Assembly: GCA_030411725.1 (NCBI GenBank) | Contig: MU839830.1 | Span: 124,001-188,000, forward strand | Reading direction: 5' to 3' | Origin: Echria macrotheca | Lineage: Eukaryota > Ascomycota > Sordariomycetes > Sordariales > Schizotheciaceae | Length of the DNA: 64,000 bases | In this document: positions 1 to 10,043 of the stretch, in pieces | Layout: each line of letters begins with the position of its first letter | How positions within the stretch are numbered: the stretch's first letter is position 1 | Notes under the pieces: model-generated | What the model saw: only the letters and a program-made list of their open reading frames with translations | Told to the model about the DNA's origin: nothing | Database searches by the model: none | Translations under genes and position numbers: made by a program

Positions 1-497
1 TCAGCTGGGCTTTTCGTTGTTTCACAAATTGCCCGACCCGTTTCCTAGTTTGTCGGTCGGTGATAACCCCCTTGCTTCCAGCTTTGTCGAGCCTAGGAGG
101 ATGCATGGTGCTTTTCGTAATTTTCGATATTCGATAACTCTTCTCCCCAAACATCCCGTTAGCAGTTTGCCCGCCTGTGGTGTGTGTATGCTTCAAGGGA
201 GATGCAATTTCTTGTCACTCCAGGTGGGCGCTTCGGCGCCCGGACGTGCTTTGGGATGATTAGCCATGGCTTGGCAGGCCTCCGGCAAGCGCCGTGCAGG
301 TTTCGAAACCTCGGACCACGATTCGCTCGCTGATGAACGGGTGCTTTGTTGGGACGGCCGACGGGACCAGGACGTCACAGCTTGGCCTTCACGCACGAGG
401 CTGCAGAAGGCGCGTCAGAGTGCTGACTCCCTACCCCGCGGGCCACCAACGTGTCGTTGAGGCTGTGTCCGGCCCAGTTGGCCCCGTCATTTAAAAC
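1..497. other. Left-edge sequence, no confident gene
   Basis: This stretch precedes the F-box gene. Several short open frames exist on both strands but none reads like a conserved protein. It probably holds the promoter, 5' UTR and a short first exon and intron of the downstream gene, because the open frame there is closed by an in-frame stop at 492-494 and has no ATG before 876. I could not choose the upstream exon. Confidence 0.4.
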
Positions 498-588
498 TTG
501 CGGCTGCTGCTTCATGATCACCCGGCATCTGTCTCTCTGCCCGATCTGAAGATCCCAGTTGTTCGGTTCAGGACGGAAGAACCTGCTG

Positions 589-601
589 CTAACTATCCCA
601 G
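589..601 (+). promoter_or_regulatory. Probable 3' splice site of the F-box gene
   Basis: The sequence has CTAAC at 589-593 and an AG at 600-601, the usual fungal branch-to-acceptor spacing. It enters the open frame with two bases owed from an upstream exon. Confidence 0.45.
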
Positions 602-3185
602 GCCTCCTCCTGCCTTCTACAATATTCCTTATACCCATAAACGACGTTCCTCGGTCTCGGCACCAACCTACAGCCCAGCCCCAGCCCCAGCCTACAGCCC
701 GGCACCAGCCTACAGTCCGTTCATCAATCACAATCAGAATGACGATTTTCTGAAGCCGCCTGCCTCGCGCTTCCGGAATCCGGCCTTCGTTGGTTCCCCC
801 GCCGGCCATCCGGTCACAGCCACGCCTTTGCTCCCCGTGTTTGTCGTGCCGGTGGCCACAGCGTATCCGGTTGCTATGTACCCCCAGGGAGAGCAGGACT
901 TTATTGCGAGAACACAGAGGGCGAGCCAAAAGACACAGCAGCTCGGCGAGGCCCAGCCCGTCTTGAGGGGACATTACTACGCCGACGCGCCTTTGGTAAA
1001 TTTCATCCCTACCGCCCATCCATTCGTTGCATACCAGGGAATGGAACCCCCAAAGCTGCAGATTCGCCCGCGGAGCTCGTCCGTCAGCAGTGGCAGCTCC
1101 GCCGCGAGCAATGCTTCGTGGAGCCGAGACAGCTTTGAAAGCCGCATGCGCACCTCATCCAGCAGCATCCGGACAAGTATCGAGTCGATGCCCCCCGCCA
1201 GTCTCGACTCTCGGCCTGGCTCCTCCTCGGGGTGTCCGGTACATGGTCCACAGGGCTACTACTGGCAGAGACCCGCACCAGCCAGGATACCGCAGAGGAG
1301 GAGGGCACCGGGCGAGATATTCGCCGCTCTTTCCGGGGAAGTCCTCGAGTTGATCCTCAAGGAGCTCCACAACCTTCATGTCAAGGCGGGGAGCGACAGC
1401 TGCGAGACATGCTGGATGCGCGACTGCGTCTCCGTTGCGCTGAGCGGGCGCAAGTTTCTGAAGTACGCCCGCGAAGCTTTGTATCAGCACATCCATCTGG
1501 TAGGTGACGATTCACCAGCAATGAAGAAGCGGACAAAGTTGGACCACGGGGCGAGACTGGTGCTGCTGCGCCGCACGCTTCGGGCCAACGAACGTATCGC
1601 AGTCATCGTGCGGTCACTGAAGCCGCCGGCCCTGCCGCAGTCTGTGGAAGTGACGGAATACAATAATCTGGTTGCGTCGGTGGTGATGGCCTGCCCAAAT
1701 CTGGAGAGACTGGAGGGATACCATTCCAGCTACAACCACTGCCACCAGCGGCTATTCCAAGCGCTGTCCACGAGGAAACGTCTCAAGGAGATGTGCTGGA
1801 TTATCGAGCAGCCACCGGCCCCGCCCGCGCCGACTGGAACGTTTCAACGGCATAGGATGCGTCCGTCAAGCAGCCATCGAAGCTCGCCACCGGAGGACAT
1901 GCAGTCCCTCGAGAGGCAGAGCTTCCTCGACTACCATCTGCACTGGAAGCAACTCACCACGCTGGTGATCCACTGCCAGTTTGGATCCATGCTAACTCCC
2001 AACACACTGCTGGGACGAACCCTTCGGCAGTTGCCATCTCTCCAGAATCTCCACCTCTCCCGCCTACCGCCGACCACCTTTTACGACGGCAGTCTCCTCG
2101 CCCTGCCGCCACTCAAGAAACTCACCCTCTCTCACCTCCCAGGTATCACCAGCGCGGGCCTGTCCTCGTTCGCAACCCAGACCGCGAGCGCTAGCCTAGA
2201 GAGCCTGACACTCGTCCACATCCACATCGAAACGCTACCAGTCCTAGCACGCCTCTTCTCCAACCTCACCTCGCTCCACACGTTCAATCTCGTGCAGCCG
2301 TACGCACCCTCCCTCCCCTCGGACGAAGCCATCTGGCTCTTCCCCTACCTTGCCTCGAAGACGCTCCGCCGGTTGCACTGGGACATGCCCTACCTCCCGA
2401 CCCGGGCGACCACGGCAGACACCATCCTCGCCAAATCCATCCAGGCAGCCGGCTTTCCGAATCTCCGATTCCTGCGCGCTCCAAACGACCCCGAGGGCAT
2501 ATTCCAGGCCCTCTGCCGCCCGGTCGAGCGCGCCGATTTACCTACTGATCGCTACCGCGGCCAACAGCTGTCGCAGTATGGAGCGGGACAACATAAACAC
2601 ACGCAGAGTCTGCAGGTCGGGTATGGCAGGCCCGAGTCCGGTCGGCTACACACGAGAACGGCCAGCGCGGCAGACGCCACGGCGAAGGCAGACACCCTGT
2701 TTCCGCCGGACGCGCTGGTGATGCCGCGCGAGAACAGCAACCTGCTCCAGGCGCGACTGGCCGCGCAGTCGCGGATCGAGAAGTCTCGCCAGTTTCCGCG
2801 GTACAGCATCAATGTGGTCAACGAGCACGGCGTGGTGGTGGAGAAGCACGGCGTCGGGGCGTTTATCGGGACGGCTGTGTCGCTTGTGAGTTATGTGCTC
2901 ACGCCGGACGAGGGCGGGACGGACGAGGGAGGGGGCCTGGTGGGCGTGAGGGATATGCTTGGGGACAGGGGCGAGGCTTTGGTGCTGGGGGGGCCTGGTG
3001 ACGGCAAGGGTGCGAAGAAGGGGTCGAAGAAGGAGAAGGGCGGTGAGGTCTCGGGGGAGGTCAGGACTAGGGAGGGCTGTTCGGGGTGGTGGAATGCGAG
3101 GGAGGGGCCGGTACTGGATAAAAAGGATCGGCCGAGGTGGTGGCATACTGAGAGGGGAAGGTGGAGGGGTGTTACGCTGTCATGA
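602..3185 (+). CDS. F-box/LRR-like protein (5' end unresolved)
   Basis: One long open frame runs to a TGA at 3183-3185. The frame is open from 495, but the first in-frame ATG is at 876. The 602-875 part reads like real protein (Pro/Ser/Tyr-rich, with tandem Tyr-Ser-Pro-Ala-Pro units). A good 3' splice site, branch CTAAC at 589-593 followed by CCCAG ending at 601, suggests that a short first exon lies upstream. After a disordered Ser-rich region, an F-box-like segment is encoded around 1318-1500 (LSGEVLELILKEL). Leucine-periodic sequence follows at about 1930-2500, resembling fungal LRR repeats, and then a basic, Gly-rich tail. F-box proteins of this shape are substrate adaptors of SCF ubiquitin ligases; the target cannot be read from the sequence. 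If translation starts at 876 the protein has 769 residues. Confidence 0.7.
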
Positions 3186-3843
3186 TTCACTGGTATGGGG
3201 TGAATGAGATGGCTGGGAAAGGGAAGAAAAGGGTTGGATACAGGAAGGAGGGCTGGTTGGGACCGGAGGTGGTGTACCGATAGATGGAAGGGTTATGGGT
3301 TATGAGTTATGATGACATGACCAACAAACTCGATAATGAGAATTAATGAGCAGAGCGGGTTTTACAGCGAGTGCGTTTGTTTGTCCTGTGGTGTAACAAG
3401 ATGTTGATGGATTTTTAAGATATGCAGGGACAAAATAACATTCACAGGCCAGTTACGGATTCCTACAGTGTAAGCAGGTCGTGAAAAGTCCCCTGAAAGT
3501 CAATCAGCATGAACACCAATCTCAGTAGTCAATAACTGAATATGTGTTTGGCCCCTGGAAAATCGGAAGAGGACAGACAGATCTCGGCCCGGAGCAGTGT
3601 GCATCGGGGCCGCCGAGCGCCGAGCCGAGGGGGGGTCGGCGACCGGGGTATCCGATTTTTTTCGCTGCAAAGCGATTTTGATTGCGCCTTTCAGCGACGT
3701 CATTTTTACAGCAGTCTTGACCTTAGCAACGAAACGCGCCTTTGCGCAAACTCCTACCTCGAAACTACGGCTCTCTCGATCCACCTAGACCACTGCGACA
3801 GTGAATAGCGACTTCTCGCCAGCTCTCATAAATACAAGACAAA
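3186..3843. other. Intergenic: 3' flank of F-box gene and JAC1 promoter
   Basis: No gene is seen. The first half is AT-richer 3' flank. The second half is a GC-rich promoter with a G/C-rich block at about 3605-3655. Short open frames here lack any family signature. Confidence 0.5.
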
Positions 3844-4701
3844 ATGCGAGGAACAGTGGCATCCGGACCGCGCCGCGCAGCAACGACCTGGCTCTGCGCG
3901 TCGTGCCGGAAGCAGGCAGGCTCGCGCGCACCTTTCTCTCTTGTTGCGACAGTCCGTCCTACTCCTCCTCATCCGACGAGAACCGCATTCCCAAGAAAAC
4001 AAATCCCCACCCCCGCCCCGCGACGCTGGATATCCCACACCCAAAGCGTCTCTTCATCCTCCTCCTCCTCCTCTTCCCGCCCCACCGAAACGACGCCCAT
4101 AACCCCCCCCTCGACCGAAACCCACCCTCGCCTAGAATACTACACCCTCTTCCCGTCCACCCTCCCCCACGGCCCCCCGCCGTCCGGCCCCTTCGCAGTA
4201 GACGTCAAATCCCTCCGGCGCGAGTTCCTCCGCCTCCAGGCCGCCGCCCACCCAGACTTCCACCACCAAGCCGGCAGCAGTTCACCCGAGGGCGCGGCAG
4301 CGCGCCGCAATGCCGAGGCGGCGAGCGCGCTGATCAACGCGGCGTTCAAGACGCTCGCCAGCCCGCTGCTAAGGGCCGAGTATCTCCTGCGCGAGCAGCA
4401 CGGCGTCGATCTGGCGGGCGACGAGCGGGGGGAGTTTAGCGAGGCGGATCCGGAGGTGTTGATGACGGTTCTGGAGGCGCGGGAGGCGATTGAGGAGGCT
4501 GACTCTGAGGAAGATCTGGAGGAGGTGAGGAGGGCGAATGAGAGCAGGATTGGGGAGAGTGAGGAGGTTTTGGGGAGGGCTTTTGAGGAGGGGGATGTGG
4601 AGGCGGCCAAGGGGGAGGCGGTAAGGTTGAGGTATTGGATGAATATAAGGGAGAGTTTGGATAATTGGGAGAGGGGGGAGCCTGTTGTTTTGCAGCATTA
4701 G
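3844..4701 (+). CDS. jac1: Mitochondrial J-domain co-chaperone Jac1/HscB
   Basis: This single-exon gene encodes 285 residues. The N-terminus is basic, Ser/Ala-rich and free of acidic residues, as expected of a mitochondrial presequence. The J domain carries the HPD tripeptide at residues 136-138, preceded by the helix LRREFLRLQAAAHPD. The C-terminal HSCB oligomerisation domain follows, with the conserved run LLRAEYLL and the ending RYWMNIRESL. Family knowledge: Jac1/HscB binds the scaffold Isu and stimulates the Hsp70 Ssq1, releasing Fe-S clusters for transfer in the matrix. A long Ser/Pro/His-rich spacer between presequence and J domain is typical of filamentous fungi. The ATG follows an A-rich context (acaaaATG). 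An AATAAA lies 90 nt past the stop. Confidence 0.93.
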   Translation: MRGTVASGPRRAATTWLCASCRKQAGSRAPFSLVATVRPTPPHPTRTAFPRKQIPTPAPRRWISHTQSVSSSSSSSSSRPTETTPITPPSTETHPRLEYYTLFPSTLPHGPPPSGPFAVDVKSLRREFLRLQAAAHPDFHHQAGSSSPEGAAARRNAEAASALINAAFKTLASPLLRAEYLLREQHGVDLAGDERGEFSEADPEVLMTVLEAREAIEEADSEEDLEEVRRANESRIGESEEVLGRAFEEGDVEAAKGEAVRLRYWMNIRESLDNWERGEPVVLQH

Positions 4702-5605
4702 TTGGGGGCTGTGGACTGCCGGAGCGGTGGGTGATGGCGGTTTCTGGGCGGTTGTCTCGATGAATTGGAGGGTGGAGTATAGCTTGTAGGAATAAATGTA
4801 AATGTACGACGCCTCCCCTTTTTGTGCTTTTGGCGGGATGAAGTTTGTAATAAAGGAGATTGGGTTTGGTCAAGACGGGGAAGGAAATCTGGGACAGTGG
4901 CCGACATCGTACGATGTTGATGCCGGCCCGGTGCCTTCCGGACTGTCAGGTTACCAGCCAACCAGCCTAGGACTACCTAGCTTGATCGAATCCAAGACTC
5001 AAGGCAAGAATTTTTGAACACACAATTATCCGCTAAACACAGCTTCTGTATTCCGAGCCACTGACGCACGGAAATCACTAGCTTAGAAGTCGTTATTTAA
5101 GCCTCGAGACGTTTGGGTGGCCACAGCTCAGCACTGAAAAGCCGAAACGATAACCCATACCTCAAAGCTCCTTCTCGGTCTCTAGAAATCCGCAGCTACA
5201 GCAGCTTTCCTAGAACAACTTGGGTTCTACCTCTGAGGTTTCGCCACGACAGCTTGACACCGTCTCATTCATTCCCTTCTGCACACCTATATGTTCTGCC
5301 AGGGAGGTTGAAGAGTGCTTGAAGTCCCTCACGATTTTCAATCTAACCACTTGAATGTTGTATATCCCGCCGGTTCCAAATAATATCCAGACGTAAACCA
5401 ACCCCGAGTGAGAACGGCCTGAAAGAAAACGGAATTCAAGATCCAGGGTTAGGGTTTCCTTTTCTCCTCACCCCCCACTCAGAAGATTTCCAATCCATCA
5501 ATGAGAACGACTCACCTCCAAAGTCAAGTCATAACAACCTCATCCCTCACCTCTCTCACTCAACCACGTCCCCCAACTTCACCCAAATTTAAAATAAACC
5601 CAAAA
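4702..5605. other. Intergenic: jac1 3' flank and YAE1 upstream region
   Basis: No supported gene. The open frames are short and compositionally random. The final 150 nt are CA-rich and pyrimidine-rich, as expected for a fungal 5' UTR. Confidence 0.5.
4791..4796 (+). terminator. AATAAA polyadenylation-like signal after jac1
   Basis: The hexamer AATAAA lies 90 nt downstream of the jac1 stop codon, in an AT-rich run. Fungal poly(A) signals are loose, so this is only suggestive. Confidence 0.35.
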
Positions 5606-6415
5606 ATGCTCCTCCACAACAACCCCCTCCAAAACGACGACATCTTCCCAGCAATGTCCACTTCCCACACCCCGCACCGCTCACCCTCCCCTATCCCAGA
5701 CCACAACCACACAACAACACAAGACACCACCACCACGACGACAAACAACAACCTAGACGACGTCTGGGGCGACGATGACGACAACAACAATGAACCCCAC
5801 CACCACCAGCACCATCCCCAGAATCTTCACTCGTCAGACATCCCCCGCCTCCAACACGACCACTCAACAGCAGGCTACCGCGACGGCATCGCCCTCGCCA
5901 AGGCATCCAGCGTGCAAGCGGGCTTCGACGAGGGGTACAGCCTAGGCGCGACGATCGGGCTGCGCGCGGGGAAGGTGTTGGGGGTTTTGGAGGGGTTGGT
6001 TTTTTCCTTCTCCTCCTCTTCTTCTTCTTCTTCCTCTTCTCACACCCAGGAAAGTGAGAGGTTGCGGGGGTTACTTGAGGATGCGAGGAGGGAATTGGAT
6101 GTAAGGAGGATTTTTTCGGGGGAGTACTGGGGGGAGGATGGGATCTGGAGGTATGATGTCGTTGGTGAGGGGGATAGGGATGGGGAGGGGGTGGTCTTTG
6201 GGGATGTGGCGGGGGGGCATCCTTTGATACAAAAGTGGGAGGGGGTGGTGAGGATGGAGGGGGGGAGGTGGGGGGTTGATTGGGATGTTTTGAGAGGGGA
6301 GGAGGGGGAGAGGGAGGGGGAGGGGGATGAGGCGCATCGTGGGTATGGACATGGGGTGGAGAGGAAGGGTGAGGTTAAGGCTAAGGCTGCGGGGAGGGGG
6401 GCCTTGGAGTGGTGA
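5606..6415 (+). CDS. YAE1: Yae1-like deca-GX3 protein
   Basis: The frame encodes 269 residues from the ATG at 5606 (253 from the alternative ATG at 5654); it stays open upstream to 5501. A Thr/Asn/His-rich N-terminal region contains DDVWGDDDD, followed by GYRDGI at residue 90 and then a perfect run of glycines every fourth residue (G-FDE-G-YSL-G-ATI-G-LRA-G-KVL-G). This is the deca-GX3 signature of Yae1. Family knowledge: Yae1 pairs with Lto1 to bring the ABC protein Rli1/ABCE1 to the cytosolic Fe-S targeting complex. The chain ends in Leu-Glu-Trp, matching the C-terminal targeting tripeptide [LIM]-[DES]-[WF] of that pathway. One caution: the stop codon lies inside a strong donor-like GTGAGT (6411-6416), so an alternative spliced end is possible. 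A Ser-rich run interrupts the middle. Confidence 0.82.
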   Translation: MLLHNNPLQNDDIFPAMSTSHTPHRSPSPIPDHNHTTTQDTTTTTTNNNLDDVWGDDDDNNNEPHHHQHHPQNLHSSDIPRLQHDHSTAGYRDGIALAKASSVQAGFDEGYSLGATIGLRAGKVLGVLEGLVFSFSSSSSSSSSSHTQESERLRGLLEDARRELDVRRIFSGEYWGEDGIWRYDVVGEGDRDGEGVVFGDVAGGHPLIQKWEGVVRMEGGRWGVDWDVLRGEEGEREGEGDEAHRGYGHGVERKGEVKAKAAGRGALEW

Positions 6416-8059
6416 GTTCTCGGGGGCTCTCTCGATGTGGCGGTTGGAAGGGTGGTGAAATCGTCGGGAGAAGACGGGGGGTGAGTCTCGGTCGCTAGCA
6501 TCTTAGGACTGAGGTACGGTAAAAGGGACCTAGGTCATGGATGTTCATGACACGCGATCTGAACCGTATAGATCAAGGCAATCAATGAGAGATAAAATGG
6601 TCAGAGGGATACTGTCTAGATCGTGGGAAGAATACAAACAATGCCTAGTCAGGAGGTTGTGGTTCTTGACGTTGATATCCAACCACTGGATACGTTTCTC
6701 TCGACCAATTCCCTTTCCTGCAGAACAAGGAAGACAATTACTCTTTCTCTTGAGAATCTCAAAGCCCCCCCTCCCCATACCCGTTTTTTTATCACTTGCG
6801 GTTGACAATGTTGACATCGTTGACAGTATTCACACATCGTTGGCAATGTTGACGCCCTTGGGCGGAGACGACCATAACTAGGTCACAACCTACGGCGTCA
6901 CTCCCAAGATGCCCGAGCGTAGACATCACCGCCAACAAGCTTCAACAACAAAACCAGCAAAACCCATAGATAGCATGTCCTCCATGACTCATAAACCCCA
7001 TAAACAATTAACAGCAGACAGCCGGTTCCTTCCGAAAAATGCTGAGCCCCGTCGAGACACCCGGCAAACCCCCATATCCAAGGCTGCCCTCCTCCTCGCC
7101 AAACAGATGGCGCTACGTTAGGCCGATTAACTGCGGAAGGGGGGGCTTTTCACCCACAAAGGCCGGAATTCTCCGGATGCGGCTAAAAATTCCTGCCATT
7201 TCTCCTTACCTTGTCAGCAAGGTGCAAATATACTACCTTATTCGCCCATTACAAGACCCAAATTCCGTCGTTGGACCTAACCGGAGACAGTATAGGGCTC
7301 GGAGTCAGTCGCATCTTCATGACATCCTGCTGCCTGCAGGCGGATAAGCTACCTACCCCGCATGGCATCCCGAGGTGGTGGACGAATCAAGATTCAAGCC
7401 AGACACACAACTCGTTCTAGACCAAATGTTGTGCAGTCGAACTAGACTCTAAATGCCGTGTCAACAAAAGGGGGCTTGGCAAAGCTTAGCTGAAGCCACC
7501 GCCGAAGATGCACGACCTAGGTCCAACCGGGCGGGCGGGCGGGCGGGCAGCATGCACGACGGCGGCTCATGCCACCCACCCACCCACCCACTACCCCTGG
7601 TTGTCTTTTTTCTCTCTGGGAGCCTGAGACGTACGTGCTCCTCCTGCTGCCAACAAGCACAGCAAATGGACTGTATGGACTCGCACCTGGTGGTGGTGAT
7701 GTGGTGGTGGACTAACGATAAATCACGTTTTTGTCAGCTGGATGGCTCAAGCCTCACTTTACTTGCATGCGAACACAATCCGAGGAGCACGGCCATTTCT
7801 GAACAGGAGCGGAAAAAGCTTTGCATGATGGTAAAATGAGTTGAGTACCTAAGTAAGTAGTACTGATATTTCTGTAAAGACTGGAAGGACGCTCTAGCCA
7901 CCCTGCTATCACCTTGAAGAGCTGCAATTTATAACCCCCAAGTCGGCCTCAGATATGAAAAGACGGAAACCTGACCGGCACCAGTTCCCTCCTCGTGTTC
8001 CCAACAGCCCTGCATGAAGGAAAGCGTGAGTTGATCACCTTTTGCCTTCGAGTGATCTT
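6416..8059. other. Gene-poor intergenic stretch
   Basis: No open frame here has a recognisable domain or convincing splice closure. Features seen are a GTTGACA/TTGACATC-type run near 6805-6850, a G-quadruplex-forming (GGGC)n tract at 7529-7547, a CCCA repeat near 7573-7590, and GGTGGTGGT runs near 7688-7710. It could hold UTRs or a non-coding transcript; nothing decisive is visible. Confidence 0.45.
7529..7547 (+). repeat. G-quadruplex-capable GGGC tandem tract
   Basis: Five GGG runs are separated by single C residues, the tightest kind of G4-forming pattern. A CCCA-repeat tract follows within 45 nt. Confidence 0.8.
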
Positions 8060-8735
8060 CTAGTCGCTCGGGGCCGGCCCCGTAGTCATGACAAGCAAGA
8101 GCTTGGCATTGCCGACACCCGTCGCGCTGATGAACGGCTGATTCTTGGTTTGGTCGACTGCATATATGTTCATGAGAACGCTGTGGTGACCCTGAGCCCA
8201 GTTTGAAGCTGTGAGGTGGGCGAACCCGACTTTGGTGCCGGTTGTTTTCCCTGTGAGCCCGGCTTCATAGATGAATTGGATCTGCGGTGCACTGATAAAG
8301 GGATTGGTACTGGCGGGTGCGTTTAAACTTCCTATGGTTATTGCTGGTGCTGGACTCGTGAACCATTTCCAGGCTTGAGGCGTTGTGTAAGTCAAGAATA
8401 GGCTAGCCAAAAAAAAAAAAAAAAAAAAGGTCTAACTTACTATGCAAAGTCCCACCAGCGATGATGGGGACACCACCAGCGCCAGCAGTGGTCAGGGTCT
8501 GTTACTGGTTGGCTTTTCTGGGGTAAATCGGAAGATTCGGACCTGATGGACTTACTGCTAGTTTCTCCCGATACTTGAAAACGTCTGCTGAGAAGGTTGT
8601 CTTGCCGGCGTAGTTCTCAACAAAAGAAAGGATATAGTATGGTGGATCCGCCGTGACTGTGCTTCCCTTCGTAGTGAAGAGATTCACCTGAATGAGGAAG
8701 AAGGCATTTGTGTGATCGATTTTGTTCACCGACAT
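8060..8735 (-). CDS. Small three-exon orphan protein (183 aa)
   Basis: I do not recognise this family. The exons that close in frame are complement(8556..8735), (8441..8498) and (8060..8373). The introns are 8499-8555 (GTAAGT...CAG) and 8374-8440 (GTAAGT, a 22-T pyrimidine tract, branch TTGAC, ...AAG). The 183-residue product has no signal peptide or membrane segment. It reads as mixed beta-rich sequence (for example QVNLFTTKGSTVTADPPYYI and NAKLLLVMTTGPAPSD at the C-terminus). The gene stands alone in a gene-poor region, consistent with a lineage-restricted gene. A different second acceptor (8401/8402) also closes a frame but gives an implausible Trp/His-rich middle segment, so I prefer the model given. 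Confidence 0.6.
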
Positions 8736-10043
8736 GGTTGAGATATGGAGGTGTAGATAGAAGTTGTCTGAAAGAATAGGTAGGCTGTGGAAACGTGTAC
8801 TGCTATCTGCTTCAGATCAAGGGAGATGATGGAGGCAAAGACTGAGAGGACGAAGTGCGCTCCGGACAGCCGCTTTATAGACCTTCCCAGGACCATGCCA
8901 TACTCAAAGGACGGAATTGGGCAAGAGGGGCATTGCCGCGATTGGTAGGCCTCTGTTGACCAAAGGCGTCAACGCTACAAGCCACATCTGCACGTCTTCT
9001 GCATCGAAGCAACACCGTCAACCAGGTGGCTAGCTGAACACCGAGGATGTGAGGAGGTGTCTCGCATGATTTACCTTTAACGATACGGTCAGTTGGTGTC
9101 TGTGCAGCCGTCTTGGGTCAATATTGGATGTGATGATATCAACCACCTGACGACTTCCACCCATCTATTCGCCCAAGATGCAGTAGCGGCCGTCTGTGGC
9201 TGGCTGTATCGTCTCTGCTTTCGCGCAATGCAGCTCGAAAATATCGCCAGGAGGGGCAGGGCTCCGCTCTAGAACATCGGACAAAGTTGTTGCTGAGCAA
9301 GGGCGCATCCTGCCATCCCACGCGGTCGTCCTTGAAAAGGGGCGGGCGGGCAGCCGGGCGGGAGAGGGGAGAGGAGCGTGTGTGGATGACCACCTTACCA
9401 CCTTTTGATGGGGGTGTGTGGGTGAACTGATCCATAGATCTATCTGGTTTATGGTGGTGAAGTGCGTGAAGGTGGAAAAGGCTGGAAGGTCCAGGATGGA
9501 AGATATGGTGGTGTCCGGCCTAAGGCACCCACCCCATAACACCTTACCTAGGGATCATTACGGTAGAGCCGAAGTGGGTTTTCCTTTCTCATTGCCCCTC
9601 ATGAATTTCCTATTTGCTGAGAGTCTGAGACTCGCTGTTAGTCAGATATATTCTCGTCGTGTAGCCACTCAGTGATGCATTTCATGGCCCATCTTGCGGA
9701 TAAGGTTGGGATGTCGTCCTCGACGAGCGTTTCTATCCTTGCCCCACTTACAATTACTAAATAAAACCAGACTATATATCCCGAGTCTACTACTACGGTT
9801 CCATTCACCGAGGTTGAGTCTGGCTTCAGGTCGGACAAGTTGTTACATAAGGCACGTAAAAGTATATGGCTCCCAGCATCTACCTCATTCCCCCTACAAG
9901 TCACATCACCCATTCCTTAGCCTCACTTCAAAATATCACATCCGCAGATAAATCCTATAAAAAATCCCCACATCCATTGTAAAACCTCAATATCCAAACT
10001 AAGACGCTAAATTACACAACTCCACCTTCACCACCCAAAATTC
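8736..10043. other. Intergenic, no gene seen
   Basis: It contains the promoter of the orphan gene (minus strand) and the 3' flank of the proline-rich gene. Open frames on both strands around 9140-9910 overlap each other and have no coding character that I can support. Confidence 0.45.

Noticed and set aside
498..875. Treating TTG at 498 as the start of the F-box protein
   Set aside because: TTG is not a normal nuclear start in fungi. The frame is open only because of an upstream intron or because the true start is the ATG at 876.
4984..5000. GATCGAATCC as a tRNA B box
   Set aside because: There is no A box or cloverleaf at the right distance on either strand.
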